In this document: one piece after another, positions 16,067-24,021 of the stretch | Position numbering within the stretch: the first letter of the stretch is position 1 | Layout of the letters: each line of letters starts with the position of its first letter | DNA from: Streptomyces spiralis | Lineage (GTDB): Bacteria > Actinomycetota > Actinomycetes > Streptomycetales > Streptomycetaceae | Direction: 5' to 3' | DNA: 64,000 nt | NCBI RefSeq assembly: GCF_014654675.1 | Contig: NZ_BNBC01000041.1 | Location: 21,237-85,236, forward strand | Translations under genes and position numbers: made by a program | The notes under the pieces: model-generated | The model's database searches: none | Told to the model about the DNA's origin: nothing | What the model saw: only the letters and a program-made list of their open reading frames with translations

Positions 16067-16696
16067 ATGGAAAGCAGCAGCGCCACGCCGGGCGGCCGGA
16101 CCCGCCGCGAGGTCACCCGGCAGAAGCTCTACGAGGCCGCCGTCACGCTCATCGCCGAGCAGGGCTTCTCCGCCACCACCGTGGACGAGATCGCCGAGCG
16201 GGCCGGGGTCGCCAAGGGCACCGTCTACTACAACTTCGCCAGCAAGTCGGACCTCTTCGAGGAGCTGCTGCGGCACGGCGTGGGCCTCCTCACCGCCTCC
16301 CTCCGTGAGGCGGCCGAGCGGACGGATCGGGAGGGCGGCAGCCGGGTCGACGCCCTGGACGCGATGATCCGGGCCGGACTGGTCTTCATCGACCGCTACC
16401 CCGCCTTCACCCAGCTGTACGTGGCCGAGCTGTGGCGCACCAACCGCACCTGGCAGTCCACGCTGATGGTGGTCCGGCAGCAGGCGGTCGCGGTCGTCGA
16501 GGGCGTACTGCGCGAGGGCGTGGCGGGCGGCGAGTTCAGCGAGGAGATCGATGTGCCGCTGACCGCGTCCGCGCTGGTGGGCATGGTGCTGGTGGCCGCC
16601 CTCGACTGGAAGTCGTTCCAGCCGGAGCGCTCCCTGGACGACGTCCACGCGGCGCTGTCGCGGCTCCTCCAGGGCCGGGTGAGCGGCACCCACTGA
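16067..16696 (+). CDS. TetR-family transcriptional regulator
   Basis: This is a 209-residue repressor. The N-terminal helix-turn-helix (REVTRQKLYEAAVTLIAEQGFSATTVDEIAERAGVAKGTVYYNFASKSDLFEELL) is typical of TetR; the C-terminal part is a ligand-binding dimerisation domain. I chose the ATG at 16067. However, an in-frame GTG at 15926 overlaps the YhgE stop (GTGA) and would add 47 Pro/Ala-rich residues. The probable operator is the palindrome at 13082-13095 ahead of the operon. The regulator probably controls expression of the YhgE protein in response to a hydrophobic compound (inference from family). Confidence 0.92.
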   Translation: MESSSATPGGRTRREVTRQKLYEAAVTLIAEQGFSATTVDEIAERAGVAKGTVYYNFASKSDLFEELLRHGVGLLTASLREAAERTDREGGSRVDALDAMIRAGLVFIDRYPAFTQLYVAELWRTNRTWQSTLMVVRQQAVAVVEGVLREGVAGGEFSEEIDVPLTASALVGMVLVAALDWKSFQPERSLDDVHAALSRLLQGRVSGTH

Positions 16697-17122
16697 GGCC
16701 GCTCGCGGGTCACGCGCCGCCGAGGACGTCCCGAAGGCGCGTCAGGGCGGCATGGCAGGGCATGGCAGGGCACGGCAGGCTCGTACGAGAAAGCGCCGGT
16801 CCGCCGTGGCCACGTCCCCCACGGGCCACCACGCACCGGCGCTTCCTCCGCTCCCCCATATCCGCTTGCCCCGCCGCTCCGATTCCCCGTCCCCGTCTCC
16901 CCGTCTCCCCCGCTCCCCGTCCCCCCGTTGGGCCCCCGTGCGGTCGTCCCCGGGTTCCCCCGGTGGCTCGCTCCCGCCGACGTGGGCCGGCGGAAGGAGC
17001 GGTCCAGGGCGACGCCGTTCCGCCGCCCCGTGTCGGCGGTTCCGGCGCCGTGCCCCGTCCCGTGCCTCCACTCTCTCGTTCACGCAGGTCGGACCCCATC
17101 CGCGCACGTACTCATCTCCTCG
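16697..17122. other. Intergenic low-complexity DNA
   Basis: No gene is visible here. The region includes three tandem decamers at 16751-16780 (CATGGCAGGG, CATGGCAGGG, CACGGCAGGC). A pyrimidine-rich run of CCCCGTCTC-like units lies at about 16880-16935. The MacR-type palindrome follows at 17123. Confidence 0.6.
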
Positions 17123-17138
17123 CCTGAGTACCTGTACT
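17123..17138. promoter_or_regulatory. MacR-box palindrome TGAGTAC-CT-GTACTCA
   Basis: This is a perfect 7-bp inverted repeat around CT; with one more base on each side it becomes 8 bp. It matches the consensus I recall for the MacR response regulator of Streptomyces, TGAGTACnnGTACTCA. A third half site, GTACTCA, sits at 17106-17112. The gene for MacR itself is at 36089-36772 in this window. The site is 106 bp upstream of the flavoenzyme start, a reasonable activator position. Confidence 0.75.
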
Positions 17139-17244
17139 CAGCCCTGCGCGCCCGCACCCGGGGACGGCGCGCCACCGACCGGAGAAGCCGCTGGTCAACG
17201 CCCCGGAGCGGGCGTTGTCAGCGGTGGTCGATAAAGTCGCGGGC

Positions 17245-18762
17245 ATGGCACGGATTGCGGTGATCGGCGCCGGGATGGGCGCGATGGCGGCCGCCGCCCG
17301 GCTGGCCGTCGCGGGCCACCGGGTGACGGTGTACGAGCGTACGGAGACGTACGGCGGAGCGGTGCGCCGCCTCGAGCGGGACGGTTTCGCCTTCGACACC
17401 GGCCCCGGGCTGCTGCCGCTGCCCGCGGTCTACCGCGACCTGTTCGTCAAGACCGGCAAGGAGCCGCTGGAGGACCGCGTCCAACTGGTCCAGGTCGACC
17501 CGGCGGCGCGGCACGTGTTCGCGGACGGCACCGAGGTGTCGCTGCCGAACGCCTCCCGCGCGGGCGTCGTCACGGCCCTGGACACGGCGCTCGGGCAGGG
17601 CACCGGCCGGCGCTGGGGCGACTTCCTGGTGCGGGCGCGCGAGGCCTGGGACCGCACCCGCCGGCCCCTTCTGGAGGAGCCGCTGTGGCCCGACTGGCCC
17701 GTGCTGGCCGAGCGCGAGCCCTATCCGGCGGTTCCGCACAAGCGCCTGCTGCGCACCCGGCGGGCCGGCACGCTCGCCGAGGTCGGCGCCTGGGAGCTGC
17801 GCGATCAGCGCCTCGCCGCACTCCTGGAGAGCCATGCGCTCGCCCACGGCCTCGATCCGCGCACCGCCCCGGCGAGCGCGGCCGTGCTGCCGTACATGGA
17901 GCACGCCTTCGGCATCTGGTACGTCCGAGGGGGCCTGCGCGAACTGGCGCGCGCGGTGTACGAGCGCTGTGTGGCCCGCAGGGTCGAGTTCGTCTTCGGC
18001 ACCGAGGTGGCGCGGATCGTCGAGAAGGACGGCCGGGCGACGGGTGTGGAGTTCGCCGAAGGCGGCGCGGCGGAGGCGGAGTTCGTGGTCGCCGGTGTGG
18101 CGCCGGAGGCGCTGAGCGGCTTCGTGGGGAGCGCGGCCCTGCGGGGCGAGGGGCAGGTGCCGGCTCAGCACGGGCTGCCGAGCCGCCTGACCGTGCTGCT
18201 CGCGCTGCGCGGCGGCCGCCCCGAGGGGACGGCCCATCGCACCGTGGTGCACGCCGAGGACCGCGAGTCGGAGCTGGACGCCCTGTTCGGTACGTCCCCG
18301 GGCATGCCCGCGCGGCCCACGGTCACGGTGTTGCGCCCCGACGATCCGGCCCTGGTCCCGGACGGGGAGCACGAGGCGATCACGCTGACGGCCACGGTCC
18401 CCGCACTGCCCGGAGCGGACGAACAGGCCGGCAGAAAGGCCCTGGAGGCGCAGGCCGACCGTATGATCACCGCCGCCGAGCGGGCCGTGCCGGGGCTGCG
18501 CGACCGCATCCTGTGGCGCGAGACCCGCACGCCGGCCGACATCGCCCGGGAAACAGGCGCGGCGGGCGGGGCCGTTCCCGCGCCGGCGCTGGCCGCGGCC
18601 GGGGGGCGGCTGTTGCATCCGGCGAACTCCACGGGAATCGACGGCCTGTTCGCCGTGGGAGGCTGGTCGCACCCGGGGGGCGGGCTGCCGCACGCCGGGA
18701 TGTCGGGCGCGATGGTGGCCGGACTCGTCGTGGAGGGGCCGGAGTTCCGCGGCTCGCAGTGA
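17245..18762 (+). CDS. Phytoene-desaturase-like FAD-dependent oxidoreductase
   Basis: This is a 505-residue amine-oxidase-fold flavoenzyme. The N-terminal dinucleotide motif is IAVIGAGMGAMAAAARLAVAGHRVTVYER. It is followed by GGAVRRLERDGFAFDTGPGLL, as in CrtI and related NAD(P)/FAD oxidoreductases. The C-terminal FAD motif is TGIDGLFAVGGWSHPGGGLPHAGMSGAMVAG. The substrate may be a polyene, but no other carotenoid gene is adjacent, so this is not certain. I chose the ATG at 17245 because the FAD motif begins right after it. A TTG at 17215 is an alternative, and neither has a strong ribosome-binding site. It is preceded by the MacR-type palindrome. Confidence 0.85.
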   Translation: MARIAVIGAGMGAMAAAARLAVAGHRVTVYERTETYGGAVRRLERDGFAFDTGPGLLPLPAVYRDLFVKTGKEPLEDRVQLVQVDPAARHVFADGTEVSLPNASRAGVVTALDTALGQGTGRRWGDFLVRAREAWDRTRRPLLEEPLWPDWPVLAEREPYPAVPHKRLLRTRRAGTLAEVGAWELRDQRLAALLESHALAHGLDPRTAPASAAVLPYMEHAFGIWYVRGGLRELARAVYERCVARRVEFVFGTEVARIVEKDGRATGVEFAEGGAAEAEFVVAGVAPEALSGFVGSAALRGEGQVPAQHGLPSRLTVLLALRGGRPEGTAHRTVVHAEDRESELDALFGTSPGMPARPTVTVLRPDDPALVPDGEHEAITLTATVPALPGADEQAGRKALEAQADRMITAAERAVPGLRDRILWRETRTPADIARETGAAGGAVPAPALAAAGGRLLHPANSTGIDGLFAVGGWSHPGGGLPHAGMSGAMVAGLVVEGPEFRGSQ

Positions 18763-18807
18763 GCCGGGCGCGGACGTGCCCGCGCTCCGGGACCGGTTCG
18801 GACCGGT

Positions 18808-19818
18808 TCAGAAACGGTACTGCTCGTCGAACCCCGCGCCCTGCTGCGCCTGGCCGTAACCCTGACCGCCCTGGCCGTCGCCCTGGTACGGGTAGGACTG
18901 CTCGGGCGGGAGTTCACCGCCGTAGGAGTCGTCGGTGCGCTGCTGCGGGACCCACACCCCGCCGGCCGGGGTCTCGCCGCCGTAACCGCCCGTGGCGTAC
19001 GGGTCCTGGGCGCCGTAGCCCTGCTGCCCGTAGCCCTGCTGGCCACCGTAGGTGGTGTCGTAGGAGGCGCCGCCGTAGGTCTGGGTGCCGACGTACGGGT
19101 CCGAGTAGGCGGCGTAGCCCTGCTGGCCGGAGCCGTCGTAGCCGTAGGCCTGCTGCCCGTAGCCGGAGTAGTCGTACCCGTAGCCCTGGTCGGTGGCCTG
19201 GGCCGCGGTGGCGTACTGGTCTTGGGGCAGGCCGGCCGGCTGCGGGGAGTCGCCGTAGACGCCGTAGGAACCGGTGTCGTCGGGCAGGGGCTGCGGCTGG
19301 TACACGGCGGTGCTCTCGGCGGCCGTGGGGTCGCCGGCGCGGGCGGAGGCGAAGACGTCGTCCTGGTCGTAGTCCTCGGCCCCGTACGACAGGCCGTCAC
19401 GGCCGGCCGGACTGCCCATGCCGTCCGCGCCGTCCGTGTCTTCCTGACCGTGGTGGCCGTCGTGACCACCGTGGCCGCCGTCGGCGGCATCGAGGCCGGA
19501 GTCCTCCAGGGCCGGGTCCCGGCGCTCAGCCTTGCCGCGGCGGCGCTTGGTCGTTTCGCCACTCGGGTGCCTGACCGCCCAGCCGGCGGCGAAGCCGCGG
19601 CGGAACGACAGCGTGACGTAGGTCTGCCCGACCGCGAACGCGGCCGCGCCCAGGCCGATCACCACCACGGACGGCATCAGCACACCGAGCACGACACACA
19701 GGAAGCCGCCGAAGGCGAGCAACCGCCAGCGCAGGCGCGCCTTGTACTGCAGCAGCACCTCGCCGAGCAGCCACAGCGCGACGATGCCGAACGCGATGTA
19801 GAGGACCGTCCAGCCCAT
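18808..19818 (-). CDS. Membrane protein with a Tyr/Gln/Gly-rich repetitive tail
   Basis: This 336-residue protein begins with two or three membrane helices (residues 1-75: MGWTVLYIAFGIVALWLLGEVLL, and LRWRLLAFGGFLCVVLGVLMPSVVVIGLGAAAFAVG), followed by a basic patch. About 230 residues of low-complexity cytoplasmic sequence follow, first acidic and then dominated by Tyr, Gln and Gly (QGYGYDYSGYGQQAYGYDG). The tail resembles phase-separating or adhesive low-complexity domains. I recognise no named family and no enzymatic motif. The ATG at 19818 begins right before the first helix. It is convergent with the flavoenzyme gene, and downstream of metF across 56 bp. Confidence 0.8.
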   Translation of the reverse strand: MGWTVLYIAFGIVALWLLGEVLLQYKARLRWRLLAFGGFLCVVLGVLMPSVVVIGLGAAAFAVGQTYVTLSFRRGFAAGWAVRHPSGETTKRRRGKAERRDPALEDSGLDAADGGHGGHDGHHGQEDTDGADGMGSPAGRDGLSYGAEDYDQDDVFASARAGDPTAAESTAVYQPQPLPDDTGSYGVYGDSPQPAGLPQDQYATAAQATDQGYGYDYSGYGQQAYGYDGSGQQGYAAYSDPYVGTQTYGGASYDTTYGGQQGYGQQGYGAQDPYATGGYGGETPAGGVWVPQQRTDDSYGGELPPEQSYPYQGDGQGGQGYGQAQQGAGFDEQYRF

Positions 19819-19874
19819 GTACGCCCCTCTCCCAGTGGCCGCTTCGCAGTCTGTCGTACGCGGGTACGGCCGGT

Positions 19875-20798
19875 CTAGGCCTGCGGCGGGTGGTGCAGAC
19901 CCAGGTTCTCGTAGATTTCCAGCGTCGCCGTGGAGTTGTTGAGCGTGATGAAGTGCAGTCCGGGCACCCCTTCGGCCAGCAGCCGCGCGCAGAACTCCGT
20001 GGCGAACTCGATGCCAATGGAGCGTACCGCCGTCGGATCGTCTTGTGCTGTGAGGATCCGCTCTTTCAGGGCGTCCGGGAAGGCGGCGTTGGTGAGGGAC
20101 GGGATCCGCGCCAGCGTCTTCGCACTGGCGATCGGCATGACCTCGGGGATGATCGGGGTGTCGCAGCCGGCGGCCGCGACCCGGTCGCGCAGGCGCAGAT
20201 AGTCCTCCGGCTGGAAGAACATCTGCGTGATGGCGTAGTCGGCGCCCGCACGGCACTTGTCGACGAAGTGGCGTACGTCGGTCTCCCAGTCGTCGGAGCG
20301 CGGGTGCATCGCGGGGAAGGCCGCGACACCGACGCAGAAGTCTCCGGACGTCTTGATCAGTTCGACGAGTTCGGCGGCGTAGGTCAGACCCCGGGGGTGC
20401 GGCACCCAGTCGCCCATCGGGTCGCCGGGCGGGTCGCCGCGCAGCGCCAGCATGTTGCGGATCCCGGCGTCGGCGTACTGCCCGATGATGTTGCGCAGGT
20501 CGGCCACCGAGTGGTCGACGGCGGTGAGGTGGGCGATCGGGGTGAGGGTGGTGTCGGAGGCGATGGCCTCGGTCGCCTTGACCGTGCCCGCGCGGGTGGA
20601 GCCGCCCGCGCCGTAGGTCACGGAGACGAAGTCGGGCGCCACGGCCTCGACCCGGCGCAGCGCGTTCCACAGGTTCCGCTCGCCCTTCGGGGTCTTGGGG
20701 GCGTAGAACTCGAACGAATACGTCGTCTTGCCCGTCGCGAGCATGTCGCGCACGGTACGGGCATGGTCCGACCTGGTGGATGCGGTGCCGAGGGCCAT
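19875..20798 (-). CDS. metF: 5,10-methylenetetrahydrofolate reductase
   Basis: MetF reduces methylene-THF to methyl-THF for methionine synthesis, with FAD as cofactor. The 307-residue TIM barrel carries the family motifs TYSFEFYAPKTPKGERNLW (catalytic Glu region), PDFVSVTYGAGGSTR, HLTAVDHS, LALRGDPP, and ADYAITQMFF. The length is normal for the bacterial catalytic-domain-only enzyme. The ATG at 20798 has GAGT just before it and no strong Shine-Dalgarno sequence. An internal ATG at residue 19 is possible. The gene stands 164 bp downstream of thiE on the same strand and probably has its own promoter. I see no cobalamin or SAM riboswitch upstream. Confidence 0.97.
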   Translation of the reverse strand: MALGTASTRSDHARTVRDMLATGKTTYSFEFYAPKTPKGERNLWNALRRVEAVAPDFVSVTYGAGGSTRAGTVKATEAIASDTTLTPIAHLTAVDHSVADLRNIIGQYADAGIRNMLALRGDPPGDPMGDWVPHPRGLTYAAELVELIKTSGDFCVGVAAFPAMHPRSDDWETDVRHFVDKCRAGADYAITQMFFQPEDYLRLRDRVAAAGCDTPIIPEVMPIASAKTLARIPSLTNAAFPDALKERILTAQDDPTAVRSIGIEFATEFCARLLAEGVPGLHFITLNNSTATLEIYENLGLHHPPQA

Positions 20799-20962
20799 AC
20801 TCGCAGGTTAGCCAGGGTGAGGCGGTCCCCCAACCGGACGGTGGGGATTTGCCTGAATTGTCGCCTTCTTGTCCACCCATCGGACATCCCCGCCCGATAT
20901 GGGGCGGTCGGCGCCTCCCGGCAGTCCGGAAGGCGAGACGCCTGCCGCCGTTCCGCCTGCGG

Positions 20963-21631
20963 CTATTCCGCCTGCCGCAGCCGCTTGGCGAACTCCGCCG
21001 CCGCCGCGCCGGGGTCCTCGGCCTCGGTGATCGCCCGGACCACGACGACACGGCGGGCGCCGGCGTCGAGGACCGCGTCCAGGTTGCCGAGGTCGATGCC
21101 GCCGATGGCGAACCAGGGACGGTCGGTGCCGAGGGAGGCGGTGTACCGCACCAGGCCGAGGCCGGGTGCGTGACGGCCGGGCTTGGTGGGGGTCGGCCAG
21201 CAGGGGCCCGTGCAGAAGTAGTCCACGCCGTCCTGGACGGCGGCCGCGGCGGCCTCGGACTCGGCGTGCGTGGACCGGCCGATCAGGACGCCGTCGCCGA
21301 GTATCGCGCGGGCCGCGGGCACCGGCAGGTCGCCCTGGCCGAGGTGCAGCACGTCCGCGCGGGCGGCGTGGGCGACGTCGGCGCGGTCGTTGACGGCGAG
21401 CAGCTTGCCGTGGCGGGTGCAGGCGTCGGCGAACACCTGAAGGTGCTCCAGCTCCTCCCCCGCCTCCATGCCCTTGTCGCGCAGCTGCACGATGTCGACC
21501 CCGCCGGCCAGCACCGCGTCGAGGAACTCGGGCAGGTCGCCCTGGCGGGTGCGGGCGTCCGTGCACAGGTACAGGCGGGCGTCGGCGAGCCGGTCACGGG
21601 CGGCGGCTGCGGCGGTGTCGGGCACGGGCAT
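20963..21631 (-). CDS. thiE: Thiamine-phosphate synthase ThiE
   Basis: ThiE joins HMP pyrophosphate and the thiazole phosphate to make thiamine monophosphate. The 222-residue TIM barrel has the family motifs GGVDIVQLRDKGMEAGEEL, LLAVNDRADVA, DVLHLGQGDLPV, IGRSTH, DYFCTGPCWPTPTKPGR and WFAIGGIDLGNL. The catalytic and diphosphate-binding residues appear intact. It is transcribed away from the thiO-thiS-thiG operon 2.4 kb further on. I see no TPP riboswitch directly upstream of thiE. The ATG at 21631 follows GGGGGGATCCACCC, a plausible ribosome-binding site. Confidence 0.96.
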   Translation of the reverse strand: MPVPDTAAAAARDRLADARLYLCTDARTRQGDLPEFLDAVLAGGVDIVQLRDKGMEAGEELEHLQVFADACTRHGKLLAVNDRADVAHAARADVLHLGQGDLPVPAARAILGDGVLIGRSTHAESEAAAAAVQDGVDYFCTGPCWPTPTKPGRHAPGLGLVRYTASLGTDRPWFAIGGIDLGNLDAVLDAGARRVVVVRAITEAEDPGAAAAEFAKRLRQAE

Positions 21632-21779
21632 GGGTGGATCCCCCCGGTTCGGTGCGGTGGTGCGTTGTCGGCGCGGTGTGTCGAGGGCGTACGGGCCGCG
21701 GCGGAGCGGCGGTGGCGAAGCGGCCGTGGCCGCCCCGGCCGTGGCCCGTACGCCGGACGGGTTGTTCAGGCGGTACCGG

Positions 21780-22145
21780 TCAGACGGCGAGCGCCTGGGC
21801 GCGGCGCTTCACCTCCGTCCCGCGATTCTCGCTCAGGGCCTGCGCGGGGGTGCCGGGCAGGCTCGGGTCGGGGGTGAAGAGCCACTCGATCATCTCTTCG
21901 ACCGTGAAGCCGTCGTCCCGCAGGAGCGTCAGGGTCCCGGACAGGCCCTTGACGACCTTGTCGCCGTCGATGAAGGCGGCGGGGACGTGCAGCGCGCGGT
22001 TCTCACCACGGCGTACGGCGATGAGCTGGCCCTCCTTCACCAGCTGCCGCACCCTCGTCACCTCGACGCCGAGCATCTCGGCGATCTCGGGGAGGGTGAG
22101 CCAGGCGGGGACGAGAGCATCGATCTTCGCGTCAATCTCGGTCAC
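21780..22145 (-). CDS. Rv2175c-like helix-turn-helix DNA-binding protein
   Basis: The 121-residue protein combines an N-terminal winged or MerR-like helix-turn-helix (WLTLPEIAEMLGVEVTRVRQLVKEGQLIAVRR) with a C-terminal segment (GTLTLLRDDGFTVEEMIEWLFTPDPSLPGTPAQAL) typical of the Rv2175c C-terminal domain. In mycobacteria Rv2175c binds DNA and is a phosphorylation target of the nearby Ser/Thr kinase PknL (family knowledge). Here a Ser/Thr kinase gene lies 4.4 kb away. The GTG at 22145 is chosen since the conserved sequence starts there. An upstream extension of 25 residues is possible but has no family character. DNA targets are unknown. Confidence 0.85.
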   Translation of the reverse strand: MTEIDAKIDALVPAWLTLPEIAEMLGVEVTRVRQLVKEGQLIAVRRGENRALHVPAAFIDGDKVVKGLSGTLTLLRDDGFTVEEMIEWLFTPDPSLPGTPAQALSENRGTEVKRRAQALAV

Positions 22146-22277
22146 GGATCCAAGCCTGCCATCCGCCACCGACAGTCGGAAGTCAGGCCCGTCCACCTGG
22201 GAGAACCCGCAGGAGAACATCGCACGTACGGCGCCCTGCTGCGCCGCTCGAAATCCCGCGGCACACCCCGTGGCGCC

Positions 22278-23480
22278 CTACGCCGTGGCCGCCTTCAGCG
22301 GCCTGCCCGGGTCCGCCAGCAGCCGCGGGTCCATCGGCGTGCCGGCCTCGATCAGCCGTCTGCCCTGCGCCAGGTCCCGCGGCCGGCCGACCGCCAGCAG
22401 GGCGACCAGCCGGTCTCCGCGCAGCCAGCAGACCGTCCACGCCGGGCCGGACGGCTCGCCGCGCCAGACGGTGGCGTCGGCGGACGTGTGGTGACCGGCG
22501 TACTGCACGAACCGGCCGAACTGCTCGGACCAGAAGTACGGCACCGGGTCGTAGGCGGCGGGGGTCAGGTCGATGATGTTGGCGGCGACCGTGCGCGGGC
22601 CCTGGAGCGCGTTGTCCCAGTGGTGGACCAGCAGCCGCTCGTCGTACCGCCTGGAGGGGAAGGAGGCGCAGTCCCCGACCGCGTACACGTCCGGCACGGA
22701 CGTGCGCAGATGGTCGTCGGCGAGCACTTCCCCCTGCTCCCCCAGCGCGATGCCGGAACCGGCGAGCCAGGCGGTCGCGGGGCGCGCGCCGATGCCGACG
22801 ACGACGGCGCCCGCGGGCAGCCGCGAGCCGTCGTCGAGCACCACCGCGCCGGGCTCGACGCGCTCCACGCGCGCGTGCGTCCGCAGCTCGGCGCCGCTGT
22901 CGGCGTACCAGGTGGTCATCGGCGCGGCCACCTCGGCGGGCAGGGCCCCGGCGAGCGGCCGGTCCGCGGCCTCCACCACGGTCACCGCGCAGCCCGCCTC
23001 GCGGGCGGCGGTGGCGAACTCGGCGCCGATCCAGCCCGCGCCGACGACCACGATGTCGTGCTGCTCGGCGAGGACGGGCCGCAGCCGTTCTGCGTCGTCC
23101 AGGGTGCGCAGCAGATGGACGCCGGGGACGCCCTCGGCGCCGGGGAGCCGGATCGGCTCGGCGCCGGTGGCCACGACGAGGACGTCGTAGGGCACCGGTC
23201 CCTCGGAGGTGTCGAGCACATGGGCGTCGGGGCGGACGGCGAGCGCCTCGCAGCCGAGCCGCAGCTCGAGGGCGAGCGACTCGAAGTCGACGTCGAAGGC
23301 CGAGCCCTCGGCCTTGCCGAGCAGGACGGCCTTGGACAGCGGCGGCCGGTCGTAGGGCTGGTGGGGTTCGGCGCCGATCAGTGTGACGGTGCCGGTGAAG
23401 CCCTGCTCGCGCAGGGCGACCGCGGTCTGCACACCGGCCATGCCCGCGCCCACGACGACCACCCGCCGCGGCTGTGACAT
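22278..23480 (-). CDS. FAD/NAD(P)-dependent ferredoxin-reductase-like oxidoreductase
   Basis: This 400-residue two-dinucleotide-fold flavoprotein resembles ferredoxin reductases of Rieske oxygenase systems. The FAD site is VVVVGAGMAGVQTAVALREQGFTG, followed by YDRPPLSKAVLLG. The NAD site is DIVVVGAGWIGAEFATAAREAGCAVTVVE. The second FAD motif is VYAVGDCASFPSRRYD, and the C-terminal reductase domain includes YDPVPYFWSEQFG. No partner ferredoxin or oxygenase gene is adjacent. The ATG at 23480 gives a standard N-terminus; a GTG at 23507 would add 9 residues. A perfect palindrome at 23524-23540 lies just upstream, a likely operator. Confidence 0.9.
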   Translation of the reverse strand: MSQPRRVVVVGAGMAGVQTAVALREQGFTGTVTLIGAEPHQPYDRPPLSKAVLLGKAEGSAFDVDFESLALELRLGCEALAVRPDAHVLDTSEGPVPYDVLVVATGAEPIRLPGAEGVPGVHLLRTLDDAERLRPVLAEQHDIVVVGAGWIGAEFATAAREAGCAVTVVEAADRPLAGALPAEVAAPMTTWYADSGAELRTHARVERVEPGAVVLDDGSRLPAGAVVVGIGARPATAWLAGSGIALGEQGEVLADDHLRTSVPDVYAVGDCASFPSRRYDERLLVHHWDNALQGPRTVAANIIDLTPAAYDPVPYFWSEQFGRFVQYAGHHTSADATVWRGEPSGPAWTVCWLRGDRLVALLAVGRPRDLAQGRRLIEAGTPMDPRLLADPGRPLKAATA

Positions 23481-23523
23481 GCCCTGTTCCTGCGTCTGCT
23501 CGCTCACCTGATCACCATAGTCA

Positions 23524-23540
23524 ACTGACGTTCCGTCAGT
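23524..23540. promoter_or_regulatory. Candidate TetR-type operator upstream of the reductase gene
   Basis: ACTGACG-TTC-CGTCAGT is a perfect 7-bp inverted repeat around 3 nt. It is 44 bp upstream of the reductase ATG, or 17 bp from the alternative GTG. The form is typical of TetR-family binding sites, but no TetR gene is adjacent. Confidence 0.6.
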
Positions 23541-23624
23541 CAGAGGCGTGCGGGGTGACCTGCTCCACAGGCGCTGCGGTCGCTGCGACCGCACCGGCCG
23601 CCGCGGCCGCGGCGACCACGCGTG

Positions 23625-23966
23625 TCACCCGGTCACCTGCTCCACCACACTGGTTCCGCTGCCCGGCCGCGACTCCCATTCCCAGGTCTCCTCCAACCGC
23701 AGCCGCCCGTCGGGCAGTTCGACCACCGTGGACACACAGTGTCCGGAGGACGTCGTCCCGTCGTGCCGCAGCTGGACGTACCGGAAGTCGAGCCGGTCTC
23801 CCTCTCTGGTACCCACCAGATGGCCTCGTACGACGTCACCGCCCTCGTAAGCGGCCCAGATCACACCGTCCCGCTCGTGGTAGCGGAACCGGGTGCGCGT
23901 GCCCACCTGGCCCGGTGCCTGATCGGCGACGGGGGCGAGCACGAGACCGTCCAACGAGCGCGGCAT
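23625..23966 (-). CDS. Small conserved protein of unknown function (beta-rich)
   Basis: The protein has 113 residues and alternates short beta-like segments: TRFRYHERDGVIWAAYEGGDVVRGHLVGTREGDRLDFRYVQLRHDG and STVVELPDGRLRLEETWEWES. This pattern suggests a small beta-barrel such as a lipocalin-like fold. Similar small proteins in actinobacteria are often labelled N-acetylglutamate synthase without support; I see no acetyltransferase motif and do not adopt that name. The ATG at 23966 follows GGGAGCC at 6 nt. It is divergent from the thiamine operon, whose promoter overlaps the 5' leader of this gene. Confidence 0.75.
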   Translation of the reverse strand: MPRSLDGLVLAPVADQAPGQVGTRTRFRYHERDGVIWAAYEGGDVVRGHLVGTREGDRLDFRYVQLRHDGTTSSGHCVSTVVELPDGRLRLEETWEWESRPGSGTSVVEQVTG

Positions 23967-23979
23967 ACGAGAGGCTCCC

Positions 23980-24009
23980 TTACAAGTGCGCTGTTCCAGG
24001 GGCTAGGGT
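23980..24009 (+). promoter_or_regulatory. Promoter candidate for the thiO operon
   Basis: TTACAA (23980-23985) and TAGGGT (24004-24009) are separated by 18 bp. The predicted start near 24016 would produce an RNA beginning just ahead of the TPP riboswitch. Confidence 0.6.
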
Positions 24010-24021
24010 GGCCACCGTACA

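Noticed and set aside
20799..20962. Possible metabolite riboswitch upstream of metF
   Set aside because: The gap is short and lacks the conserved SAM, cobalamin or TPP core sequences.
23625..23966. N-acetylglutamate synthase annotation for the small protein
   Set aside because: There is no acetyltransferase motif and the protein is far too small. The label sometimes given to relatives appears unfounded.
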